Source: Petrolisthes cinctipes (taxonomy: Eukaryota; Arthropoda; Malacostraca; Decapoda; Porcellanidae). Taken from it: 64,000 bases of DNA. This document shows positions 14,351 through 22,730 of this stretch, one piece after another (the first letter of the stretch is position 1; each line of letters begins with the position of its first letter). The position numbers were made by a program, and so were the translations under genes. The stretch spans positions 1,240,001 through 1,304,000 of the forward strand of contig JAWQEG010000710.1 in assembly GCA_033782935.1 (NCBI GenBank), written 5' to 3'. The notes beneath the pieces are model-generated. The model was not told the origin of the DNA and did no database searches. It saw only the letters and a list, made by a program, of their open reading frames with translations.

Positions 14351-14942
14351 GGACTGTAAATATTAACAGTCATTCATGGGGTGGTGGGTGTGTGGATGTC
14401 ATTACAGTGCTTAGACTATAAATATCAACCGTCATTTATAATGTGGTGGCTGTGAGAGTGTCATTACAGAGCTTGGATTGTAAATATCAACAGTCATTCA
14501 TGGGGTGGTGGGTGTGTGGGCATCATTACAGTGCTTGGACTATAAATATCAACCATCATTTATGGGGTGGTGGGTGTGTTGGTGTCATTACAGTGCTTGG
14601 ACTGTAAATATCAACAGAGTATTCATAGGGTGGTGGGTGTGTGGGTTTCATTATAGTGCTTGAACTATAAATATCAACCATCATTCATGGGGTGGTGGGT
14701 GTGTGGTTGTCATTAAAGTGCATTGACTGTAAATATCAATAGTCATTAATGGGGTTCTGGGTGTCATTATAGTGCTTTGAGTGTAAATATCAACAGTTAT
14801 TTATAGGTTGTTTAGTGTCATTAGAGTGCTTGGACTGTAAATATCAACAGTTATTCATGGGGTGTTGGGTGTGTGGGTGTCATTACAGTGCTTGGACTAT
14901 AAATATCAACCATCATTCATGGGGTTGGTGGGTGTGTGGTTG

Positions 14943-14946
14943 TCAT
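14943..14946 (+). repeat. Left target-site duplication TCAT
   Basis: TCAT directly precedes the left LTR and recurs directly after the right LTR at 21246-21249. A 4-bp duplication fits Ty3/Gypsy integration. A fifth shared base would be possible only if the LTR began at GTTACGG rather than the conventional TG. Confidence 0.85.
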
Positions 14947-15039
14947 TGTTACGGTTCTGTGAACCTATCTCGTGAAACCCCAAGATCGACTCACACCCAC
15001 AACTGGACTTTCCCTCGTTCCCTCATTTAATCTATCCCT

Positions 15040-15102
15040 CCAATCAGCATTTGCCAAAACGATTTCCCCCTTCACCCCCCAAGATTTCGGACGGTATAAA
15101 AA
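15040..15102 (+). promoter_or_regulatory. LTR core promoter: CCAAT box and TATA box
   Basis: CCAAT at 15040-15044 lies 51 bp before TATAAAAA at 15095-15102, which is followed by GGG. Transcription is expected to begin about 25-30 bp further on, near the TCAGCA at about 15124, which resembles an initiator. The identical arrangement is in the 3' LTR. The start site itself is inferred. Confidence 0.75.
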
Positions 15103-15344
15103 GGGAGTCAGCCGGCAGAAAAGTCAGCACATCCAGCAGCGAGCTTGACTCTCACCCACACACTCCTGCCAAGACTCCCTGCCAGTACTTGAGTATTTCT
15201 ATTTTCCTCTTTGTTCCCCTATATTCTATGTTCATTACCGTTCCTCCACATATAGGTTAAATGTGTATTTTGTGGTAACATTATTATGTATTCTCATGTA
15301 TTCTCATGTCTGTAACTTCTGTATATAGTTTGCTTTTATATATA

Positions 15345-15350
15345 ATTAAA
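15345..15350 (+). terminator. ATTAAA polyadenylation signal in the 5' LTR
   Basis: ATTAAA sits in a T-rich context about 250 bp after the TATA box. This is the common variant of the polyadenylation hexamer. In the 5' LTR it would have to be bypassed; the copy that acts in 3' end formation is at 21126-21131. Cleavage is probably 15-30 bp downstream. Confidence 0.55.
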
Positions 15351-15466
15351 CTTGTTATTCAGCCCTTCATTTATCAGTGTAACTCCGAACCTACTCTTAA
15401 GTTTTATCACGTGGAAGTCATCTGGGCTCTTAAGAATTAATCATATCAAGACCTAAACGTGATAAG

Positions 15467-15484
15467 TGGCGACCTCGCCATGAT
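15467..15484 (+). other. Primer-binding site (tRNA-Arg-like)
   Basis: TGGCGACCTCGCCATGAT begins two bases after the LTR end. TGG pairs with the tRNA CCA end. The implied tRNA has discriminator base G and an acceptor 3' strand CGAGGTC, which fits an arginine tRNA best, as in the mdg1/412 type TGGCGACC sites. The exact tRNA is not proven because the host tRNA set is not in the window. Confidence 0.65.
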
Positions 15485-16098
15485 ACTCCAGGGTAATTGT
15501 TATATAATATCTAGTGTAAGTTAAATTTCTACCACAACTTTAGCTATTTACTTGTATTTATTTTTGTTCATAGGAATTATTTCTTGTGCTGGTGGTTTCC
15601 TCTGTTCTATATATTATTGGAGTGTCATATGGTCCTATAGGCGTAGGCAGTCATACTATAGGTCTATCATAATTATAGTTTTGTATCTATCCGGATCCCT
15701 GAATCATGCCGTACGATTAAGACTATTAATTTCCTCTTATGTGCTCATCTCATTCAAGCATTTATCTCGGGATTATCTTTTACTAGTGAGACCTTTTCAA
15801 GTATCTATTTCTTTTTCAAGAATCAGGAACTTTACTCTCCTCAAGTCTCTTTTATCAAGGTTATTCTCCTTCAAGTGATCAAGCTCAAAGTTTAGAGTAA
15901 GTTCATCAATTCTCCTGTCTTGCTATAATCCTGAATAACTCGCTCATATAAGTGTTCCTCAGTAACCCTGATTCACTTATCACTGCCTCTAATTTATTCA
16001 TTTTGATGTTCAATAATTTATTTTGCCTTAATAGTTAACCTGTAACTTGTGTGATTTTGTTAGTTTCACTCGTGGTGTTATACATTACTTTATTTGTC
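15485..16098 (+). other. 5' leader of the Gmr1-like element
   Basis: 614 bp between the primer-binding site and the first gag ATG. It is AT-rich and presumably carries the packaging signal. There is an open stretch at 15552-15878, but it has no ATG at its start, resembles no gag or pol domain, and its hydrophobic content follows from the T-rich sequence, so I do not call it a gene. No repeats were seen. Confidence 0.6.
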
Positions 16099-19000
16099 AT
16101 GGCTACCCTTCCTTTTGATGTAGAGAAATTTCAACTTAATCCACGATATGAAGTCCTTTCCGACCTATTAAAAAATGATTGGAAAAACCTTGCCAAGGCA
16201 TATGATATTCCTTTTTCTACTCAAATAACTAAGGAAGTACTAAAGAATGTAGTAGTGGAACAGTTGGTAGAGAGGGACATACTCCCCGGTGTAGCAATTG
16301 AGGTGTTGACTCCTATGAGTCATGGCGTTCCTAATCCTGACTCTCCCAAGACGCGATCTAGAGTAGCTCAACCTTTACCTGAAGGTACTAGACATAGTGT
16401 GTTAACCGAAGCAGATCCATTAGCTCTTGGAAGATTAAAATTTGAATTCGAACTAAAAATGAAAGAAATGGAACTTGCACACGACAAGGAAATTAGACTT
16501 AAAGAAATTGAAATTGAGGAGTTAAAAGTAAGAGAAGATATAGAACTTAGAAGTCAAGAACTTAGAATGAAGGACAGACTTACTAAATTCAATGCTGCAG
16601 AAGCTACTTCCCTATTACCCCCTTTTGAAGAAAGAGATGTAGATGGGTATTTTCGTACTTTCGAAAGCCTAGCCAGGAAAAAGGAGTGGCCAAATGATCA
16701 GTGGTTAATAATCTTGTTTCCTAAACTAACTGGCCGAGCTCAGATGGTGTTCAACAGTTTGGAGCAATTCGATGATTATGAAGCTGTAAAAAACAATATT
16801 TTAAGAGCTTATGAGATAACCCCAGAAGCATATAGGCAGAAATTTAGGTCCCTAACTAAACCTTCCAGTCAAACATTTGTTGAGTTTGCATCAGAGAAAC
16901 TTAGGATGTTTAAAAAGTGGTTAGACTCTACTGAAACTACTACCTTTCAAGATTTGATTAATATGGTTGTGTTGGAAGAGGTAAAAAATAAAATGCCCAT
17001 CAGTATATTAAAACATTTGGAGGAGCGAGGGGAAACAGAGTTGGATCGCGCAGCTGAGGTAGCTGACGCATATTCATTGCTGGTACGGAGCTGGGGAAGG
17101 GTGGAGACTCAGGCTCGCTCTACTAGGCCCTCCTTCGATAATCCCCTTGTGACTGGGAATGAGAGGTCTCGAAGTCATACTAGTGTATCCTATGGTCCTC
17201 CACTAATTACGTGTAACTATTGTAAAAAGCCAGGGCACACCATTCAACAATGTAGACACCCTGGTTGTAAAAACTCTAACACTTCTCAAGATAATACTAC
17301 TAGACACAAACCTCATGTTTCTACCATTACACCAAACAAACCTGTTGCAACTTCAAACTCTACTCCCTTACTTCTCAACATTTTTCAGCCATTCATGTAT
17401 CAGGGAAAAATCTCATTGACTAAATCAAGTGACACTCACCCTATTACCATACTAAGGGATACCGCAGCAGCTCAGACCATTCTTTTTAAAGACTCTTTAC
17501 CTGAATACAGTTCTGCTCTAACGGGAGAAAAGGTGATTGTGTGTGACCTTACAACTGAATCTTCCTATCCTTTAGCAACCATATATATTGAATGTCCCAT
17601 ATTATCTGGCACCTTCCAAGTTGCTCTGAGAGATTCCCCTTTGCCTGTTCAAGGAGTGCATATGTTGCTCGGGAATGATTTAGCAGGAGAACTAGTCGTC
17701 CCTAACCTTAAAATCCTTGACTCTCCTCTGCCTGATAGCTCTCTAGAAGAATCTTCTTCCTTGTACCCTTGTTGTGCAGTAACTCGATCTCAAAGTAAAA
17801 CGAAACAAATTTCCTCCACTCCATTCCACAATCTAAAAGTTTCCTTAGAATGCCTTAATAAACAATCCATCACACGTGAAGAGTTAATCAAAGCTCAACA
17901 GATTGATCCCACTTTGAATAACATCAGACTAGCTGCTCTTGAGGATAAGAATCTGAGTAAGTTGCCTTGCTTTTACTATCAAGAGGATATCTTGATGAGA
18001 GCATATAGACCCCCGGAGTTGAAACCCCTTGATACCTGGTCAGAATACCACCAAATTGTAGTGCCACAGTCAGTTCGAACTTCATTGGTACAATTGGCTC
18101 ATGATGGACTTGCTGGTCACTTAGGAATACTAAAAACCTACAGAAAATTGCTAACCAATTTCTATTGGCCAGGAATGAAAACAGATGTGAAGTCATACAT
18201 AAAACACTGTCATACATGTCAAACAGTTGGAAAAGCTAATGAAACCATTCCACCAGCCCCATTAAATCCTATCCCTGTAACCTCTGAGCCGTTTGAAAAG
18301 ATAGTGTTGGATTGTGTGGGTCCTCTACCCCAAACTAAAAAAGGTAACCAGTATCTTGTAACGGTAATGGATGTAACTACTCGGTATCCAGAGGCTTTTC
18401 CTCTCAAGAATATTACATCTAAATCTATTCTTAAACCTATCCTTCATTTCTTTACCTCAGTTGGCATCCCCAAAATAATACAAACAGATCAAGGTAGTAA
18501 TTTCACCAGCACTATATTTCAAGAGGTGACGAAGGAACTAGGAGTGACCCATGTGACTTCGACTGCTTACCATCCTCAGTCACAAGGATGCTTGGAACGA
18601 TTCCATCAAACTTTAAAATCAGTACTTCGTAAATTCTGTTCAGAGTATGAACTGGAATGGGATGAACAGTTGGATTTCTTGCTTTTTGCTTTAAGAGAAT
18701 GTCCTCAAGAATCACTTGGTTATTCCCCCTTCGAGCTTTTGTACGGCAGACAAATTAGAGGCCCCTTGAAAGTAATTAAAGATCAGTGGTTTGACTCTGC
18801 CCCTTGTTCAATTTCTGTGGAGACATATATTGAGAACTTAAGATCTAAATTATCTAATGCCCGAACCTTTGCGGCTAAACACCTTCTCAAGGCTCAAAAC
18901 AAAATGGTTAAACGACAAACTAAAGCTGTTCATCGCTCTTTCAAACCAGGAGACAAAGTTCTGTTGTTCCTTCCCATACCAGGATCACCTCTAAAGTCAA

Positions 19001-20700
19001 AATACATAGGTCCTTACAAAGTAGAAAGAAAATTGGGTAAGGTGAACTATGTAATAACCACACCTGACAGGAAGAAGGATACTCAGATGGTCCATGTAAA
19101 TCTTATAAAACCATATTTTTCCAGGTTGTTGGAGGAGGAGGACCAGAAAACAGTGGCTGTCCTTAGTGTAGAGAGACGGGAGGCTGAACAAGAGACAGAT
19201 TTGAATTATAATGACCTGCCATCTATTTCAACAAACCCTGTAAATTCTCAATGGATGACTAAGATGGATGAATATTTATCCACCTTAACTACTTCTCAAT
19301 ATGAAGATATTTCTTCCCTACTATCAGAATTTCCTAAACTCACGACTGATCTTCCTGGGTCATGTCGCCTCATCCATCACGACATCCAGTTGTTACCTGG
19401 AGCCAGACCTATCAAACAGGCGGCCTATAAAATTAATATAGAGAAAAGGGTAATAATGAAAAAGGAGGTACAATATTTACTAGATACAGATTTAGCAGAA
19501 CCAAGTATGTCACCTTGGGCTTCACCCTGCTTGCTAATACCAAAACCTGATGGCTCTTTTAGATTTTGCACTGACTACCGTAAAGTAAACCAGGTCACTG
19601 TTCAGGACTCCTACCCTCTCCCATTAATTGATGATATTATAGATGAGATAGGACAATCACCATTTATAACTACAATAGACCTCTTGAAAGGATATTATCA
19701 AATCCCTCTCACCCCACGTGCTAAGAAAGTGTCCGCATTTGTCACACCCTTCGGACTGTATCAATATAAGGTGCTTAGTTTTGGTCTCTCTAATGCCCCG
19801 GCAACATTCCAGAGAATGATCAACTTCATCATTCAAGACCTTGAAGGTACAGCAGCTTATCTGGACGACCTAGTGGTGGTGGCTAACACGTGGGAGGAGC
19901 ATGTGTCAAGACTTCAGTGTCTGTTCAAGAAGCTACAGGATGCAGGATTGACCATCAACCTAGCCAAATCAACTTTCGGCAGAGGCACGGTAACATATCT
20001 TGGTCATACAGTGGGTCAGGGAGTGGTGAGACCCAAGTCAGCGAACGTGGAAGCTATCCTGTCCTTCCCAACTCCGTCTACCCGCAAAGAACTCCTACGC
20101 TTCCTTGGTATGGCGGGGTACTACCGACGCTTTTGCAGTAACTTCTCAACCTTCGCTGCACCACTGACTGACCTCACAAGCTCCTCGGTTCCCTTCCAAT
20201 GGAATGACGTTTGTAACCAGTCCTTTGCACGCCTCAAGACCCTGCTAGCTTCTCATCCTGTAGTGCATGCCCCAGACTTCTCTCAACCTTTTCACCTTCA
20301 AATAGATGCGAGTGGAGTTGGAGTTGGTGCTGTCCTTCTTCAACTTGACCCCGTGAGTGGAATACTTCATCCAGTAGCCTATCATTCTGCTAAACTAAAG
20401 AAACACCAGATCGGTTACTCAACAATTGAAAAGGAGACACTAGCTCTGATATCTGCCCTACAGAAATTCCAATGCTACTTACGACACGCACCACACACAA
20501 CACTGGTATTCTCAGACCATAACCCCCTGGCCTTCCTAAATTCCATGAAGAATAACAATCACCGTATCCTACGATGGGCCTTATGGACACAACCCTATAA
20601 CATCGTTGTGAAGCATATTAAAGGGGTGGACAACATCATCGCAGATTTCCTGTCCCGCTCTCCAATCTCTGATCCCGAAGATACTTCACCTCTTTCGTGA
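16099..20700 (+). CDS. Gag-Pol polyprotein, Gmr1-like, integrase before RT
   Basis: 1533-codon frame from the first ATG (16099); the upstream in-frame GTG at 16051 is not a likely eukaryotic start. In order: N-terminal helical part with a SAP-like look (about residues 17-55); a strongly charged helix, probably coiled coil (113-161); capsid from about 170, ending in a SCAN-like region (243-325); zinc knuckle CX2CX4HX4C (C372, C375, H380, C385); aspartic protease with D454 in the motif DTA instead of DTG, followed by LLGNDLAGE; integrase with HX5H-X29-CX2C (H668, H674, C704, C707), catalytic D738, D797, E833 (DD35E) and GPY at 971; reverse transcriptase with YLDD at 1254-1257; RNase H with D1403, E1444 and D1473. 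Gag and pol are one frame, so no frameshift is needed and protease must release the parts. There is no stop or frameshift. Confidence 0.95.
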   Translation: MATLPFDVEKFQLNPRYEVLSDLLKNDWKNLAKAYDIPFSTQITKEVLKNVVVEQLVERDILPGVAIEVLTPMSHGVPNPDSPKTRSRVAQPLPEGTRHSVLTEADPLALGRLKFEFELKMKEMELAHDKEIRLKEIEIEELKVREDIELRSQELRMKDRLTKFNAAEATSLLPPFEERDVDGYFRTFESLARKKEWPNDQWLIILFPKLTGRAQMVFNSLEQFDDYEAVKNNILRAYEITPEAYRQKFRSLTKPSSQTFVEFASEKLRMFKKWLDSTETTTFQDLINMVVLEEVKNKMPISILKHLEERGETELDRAAEVADAYSLLVRSWGRVETQARSTRPSFDNPLVTGNERSRSHTSVSYGPPLITCNYCKKPGHTIQQCRHPGCKNSNTSQDNTTRHKPHVSTITPNKPVATSNSTPLLLNIFQPFMYQGKISLTKSSDTHPITILRDTAAAQTILFKDSLPEYSSALTGEKVIVCDLTTESSYPLATIYIECPILSGTFQVALRDSPLPVQGVHMLLGNDLAGELVVPNLKILDSPLPDSSLEESSSLYPCCAVTRSQSKTKQISSTPFHNLKVSLECLNKQSITREELIKAQQIDPTLNNIRLAALEDKNLSKLPCFYYQEDILMRAYRPPELKPLDTWSEYHQIVVPQSVRTSLVQLAHDGLAGHLGILKTYRKLLTNFYWPGMKTDVKSYIKHCHTCQTVGKANETIPPAPLNPIPVTSEPFEKIVLDCVGPLPQTKKGNQYLVTVMDVTTRYPEAFPLKNITSKSILKPILHFFTSVGIPKIIQTDQGSNFTSTIFQEVTKELGVTHVTSTAYHPQSQGCLERFHQTLKSVLRKFCSEYELEWDEQLDFLLFALRECPQESLGYSPFELLYGRQIRGPLKVIKDQWFDSAPCSISVETYIENLRSKLSNARTFAAKHLLKAQNKMVKRQTKAVHRSFKPGDKVLLFLPIPGSPLKSKYIGPYKVERKLGKVNYVITTPDRKKDTQMVHVNLIKPYFSRLLEEEDQKTVAVLSVERREAEQETDLNYNDLPSISTNPVNSQWMTKMDEYLSTLTTSQYEDISSLLSEFPKLTTDLPGSCRLIHHDIQLLPGARPIKQAAYKINIEKRVIMKKEVQYLLDTDLAEPSMSPWASPCLLIPKPDGSFRFCTDYRKVNQVTVQDSYPLPLIDDIIDEIGQSPFITTIDLLKGYYQIPLTPRAKKVSAFVTPFGLYQYKVLSFGLSNAPATFQRMINFIIQDLEGTAAYLDDLVVVANTWEEHVSRLQCLFKKLQDAGLTINLAKSTFGRGTVTYLGHTVGQGVVRPKSANVEAILSFPTPSTRKELLRFLGMAGYYRRFCSNFSTFAAPLTDLTSSSVPFQWNDVCNQSFARLKTLLASHPVVHAPDFSQPFHLQIDASGVGVGAVLLQLDPVSGILHPVAYHSAKLKKHQIGYSTIEKETLALISALQKFQCYLRHAPHTTLVFSDHNPLAFLNSMKNNNHRILRWALWTQPYNIVVKHIKGVDNIIADFLSRSPISDPEDTSPLS

Positions 20701-20727
20701 GTACTACAGAGGTCTTCGACGGTGGGG
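20701..20727 (+). other. Short 3' untranslated stretch with polypurine tract
   Basis: Only 27 bp separate the pol stop codon from the 3' LTR. The last seven bases, GGTGGGG at 20721-20727, are mostly purine and occupy the place of the plus-strand primer. The tract is short and contains one T, so its role is inferred mainly from position. Confidence 0.55.
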
Positions 20728-20820
20728 TGTTACGGTTCTGTGAACCTATCTCGTGAAACCCCAAGATCGACTCACACCCACAACTGGACTTTCCCTCGTT
20801 CCCTCATTTAATCTATCCCT

Positions 20821-20883
20821 CCAATCAGCATTTGCCAAAACGATTTCCCCCTTCACCCCCCAAGATTTCGGACGGTATAAAAA
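20821..20883 (+). promoter_or_regulatory. 3' LTR promoter copy (CCAAT and TATA boxes)
   Basis: Same CCAAT-51 bp-TATAAAAA spacing as in the 5' LTR. Transcripts starting about 30 bp after the TATA box would run through the rest of the LTR and into the satellite if they passed the ATTAAA signal, giving a possible route to G/U-rich satellite RNA. That outcome is inference. Confidence 0.6.
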
Positions 20884-21125
20884 GGGAGTCAGCCGGCAGA
20901 AAAGTCAGCACATCCAGCAGCGAGCTTGACTCTCACCCACACACTCCTGCCAAGACTCCCTGCCAGTACTTGAGTATTTCTATTTTCCTCTTTGTTCCCC
21001 TATATTCTGTGTTCATTACCGTTCCTCCACATATAGGTTAAATGTGTATTTTGTGGTAACATTATTATGTATTCTCATGTATTCTCATGTCTGTAACTTC
21101 TGTATATAGTTTGCTTTTATATATA

Positions 21126-21131
21126 ATTAAA
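21126..21131 (+). terminator. ATTAAA polyadenylation signal in the 3' LTR
   Basis: The copy of the LTR hexamer expected to direct 3' end formation of the genomic RNA, 114 bp before the element's end. The surrounding sequence is identical to that at 15345-15350. Confidence 0.6.
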
Positions 21132-21245
21132 CTTGTTATTCAGCCCTTCATTTATCAGTGTAACTCCGAACCTACTCTTAAATTTTATCACGTGGAAGTC
21201 ATCTGGGCTCTTAAGAATTAATCATATCAAGACCTAAACGTGATA

Positions 21246-21249
21246 TCAT
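21246..21249 (+). repeat. Right target-site duplication TCAT
   Basis: Matches 14943-14946. Removing the element and one TCAT restores a normal satellite unit reading GGTTGTCATTAAAATGC, which is found uninterrupted at about 6166-6182 and 9953-9969. Confidence 0.85.
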
Positions 21250-22069
21250 TAAAATGCTTTGACTGTAAATATCAATAGTCATTAATGGGGTTGTGGGTGT
21301 CATTATACTGCTTTGACTGTAAATATCAACATTCATTCATGGGGTGATGGGTAAGTTAGTGTCAATACAGTCCTTGGACTGTAAATATCAACAGTCATTC
21401 ATTTGATGGTGGGTGTGTGGGTGTCATTACAGTGTTTGGACTGTAAATATCTACAGTGATTCATGGGTGTTGTGGGTGTGTGGTTGTCATTACACTACTT
21501 GGACTGTAAATATCAAGAGTCACTCATAGGGTTGTGGGTATCATTAGAGTGCTTGAACTCTAAATATCAACAGTCATTCATGGGATGTGTGGATGTCATT
21601 ATAGTGCTTGGACTAATAATATCAACAGTCATTCATGTGGTTGTGGGTGTCATTACAGGGCTTGTATTGTAAATATCAACAGTTATTCATGGGTTGTGGG
21701 TGTCATTATAGTGCTTAGACTGTAAATATCAACAGTCATTCATGGAGTAGTAGATGTGTGGGTGTCATTACTGTGCTTGTACAGTAAATATCAACAGTCA
21801 TGGGGTGGTTAGTGTGTGGGTGTCATAACAGTTCTTGGACTTTTAATATCAACCATCATTCATTGGGTGGTGGGTGTGTGGGTGTCATTACAGTGCTTGG
21901 ACTGTAAATATTAAAAGTCATTCATGGGGTGGTGGGTATGTGGATGTCATTACAGTGCTTGGACTGAAAATATCAACAGTCATTAATGGGGTGGTGGGTG
22001 TGTGGGTGTCATTACAGTGTTTGAACTATAAATATCAACAGTCATTTATGGGGTGGTGGGTGTGTGGGT

Positions 22070-22730
22070 GTCATTACAGTGCTTGGACTATAAATATCAA
22101 CCATCATTCATAAGTTGGTGGGTGTGTGGGTGTCATTAAAGTGCTTTGACTGTAAATATCAATAGTCATTAATGGGGTTGTGGATGTCATTAAAGTGCTT
22201 GGACAGTAAATATAAACAGTCATTCATAGGGTGATGGGTGAGTTGGTGTTAATACAGTGCTTGGACTATAAATATCAACAGTCATTCATTTCATGGTGGG
22301 TGTGTAAGTGTCATTACAGTGCTTGGACTGTAAATATCAACAGCCATTTATGGGGTGGTGGGTGTGTGGTTGTCATTACGGTGCTTGGACTGTAAATATC
22401 AACAGTAACTCATTGGGTTGTAGGTATCATTAGAGTGCTTGAACTGTAAATATCAACAGTCATTCATGCGGTGTGTGGATGTCATTATAGTTCTTGGAAT
22501 AATAATATCAACAGTTATTCATGTGGTGGTGGGTGTCATTACAGGGCTTCGATTGTAAATATCAACAGTCATTCATGGTTGGTGGGTGTCATTACAGTGC
22601 TTAGACTGTAAATATCAACAGTCATGGGGTGGTTAGTGTGTGGGTATCATTACAGTTCTTGGACTTTAAATATCAACCATCATTCATCGGGTGGTGGGTG
22701 TGTGGGTATCATTACAGTGATTGGACTGTA
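22070..22730 (+). repeat. Segmental satellite duplication B, copy 2
   Basis: Counterpart of 13690-14350, with the same succession of variant units and scattered single-base differences. Its position right of the LTR element, just after the duplication A remnant, indicates that larger blocks containing A-type and B-type segments were duplicated before the retrotransposon arrived. Confidence 0.75.

Larger units (their letters stand above)
1..14946 (+). repeat. 62-bp tandem satellite array, block 1
   Basis: Continuous head-to-tail array of a unit of about 62 bp, with shorter variants of about 54 bp that lack part of the GT-rich end. Each unit begins with a conserved CATTACAGTGCTTGGACTGT, continues with an AT-rich AAATATCAAC, then AGTCATTCAT, and ends in a G/T-only tract (GGGGTGGTGGG followed by TGTGTGGG). 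Units differ by point changes and small indels, and divergence is greater here than at the right end of the window. No gene is visible. All plus-strand open frames are satellite-derived: 62 is not divisible by 3, the consensus has a single TAA (CTG-TAA-ATA), and frames extend only where that triplet is mutated. The array continues beyond the left edge of the window. Confidence 0.97.
14947..15464 (+). repeat. 5' LTR of the Gmr1-like element
   Basis: 518 bp, starting TGTTACGG and ending CGTGATA. It therefore has the usual 5' TG but ends in TA rather than CA. The boundary is fixed by comparison with 20728-21245: after the shared GTGATA the left copy continues into the primer-binding site and the right copy into satellite. 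It contains a CCAAT box, a strong TATA box and an ATTAAA polyadenylation signal, giving the U3-R-U5 order expected of a functional LTR. Confidence 0.95.
14947..21245 (+). mobile_element. Complete Gmr1-like Ty3/Gypsy LTR retrotransposon
   Basis: 6299-bp element made of a 518-bp LTR, primer-binding site, leader of about 614 bp, a single gag-pol frame, a short purine-rich tract and a second 518-bp LTR, flanked by TCAT. The LTRs differ at only two positions (A/G at 15229 versus 21010, G/A at 15401 versus 21182), about 0.4 percent, and the coding frame is unbroken, so insertion is recent and the copy may be competent. Integrase lies before reverse transcriptase, the order of Ty1/Copia, yet the domains are of Ty3/Gypsy type, including a GPY/F module after the integrase core. 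This combination is known from the Gmr1-like group, first described in deuterostomes. It has no envelope-like frame. Satellite continues in register on both sides. Confidence 0.95.
20728..21245 (+). repeat. 3' LTR of the Gmr1-like element
   Basis: 518 bp, differing from the 5' LTR at two positions. It carries CCAAT at 20821-20825, TATAAAAA at 20876-20883 and ATTAAA at 21126-21131. It ends CGTGATA at 21245 and is followed at once by the target duplication TCAT and satellite. The promoter here would fire into flanking satellite. Confidence 0.95.

Noticed and set aside
1..14946. CRISPR-like array
   Set aside because: There are no unique spacers: the whole 62-bp unit repeats, with gradual divergence, and the context is eukaryotic retrotransposons.
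15051..15260. Open frame of 69 codons in both LTRs of the first element
   Set aside because: It spans the core promoter, lacks an ATG start, and its identity in both LTRs follows from LTR identity.
15552..15878. 108-codon hydrophobic open frame in the leader of the first LTR element
   Set aside because: It has no ATG at its start, lies in T-rich leader sequence and matches no retroelement domain.
17924..20590. Minus-strand and alternative-phase open frames within the gag-pol gene
   Set aside because: They overlap recognised integrase, RT and RNase H domains and have no domain of their own.
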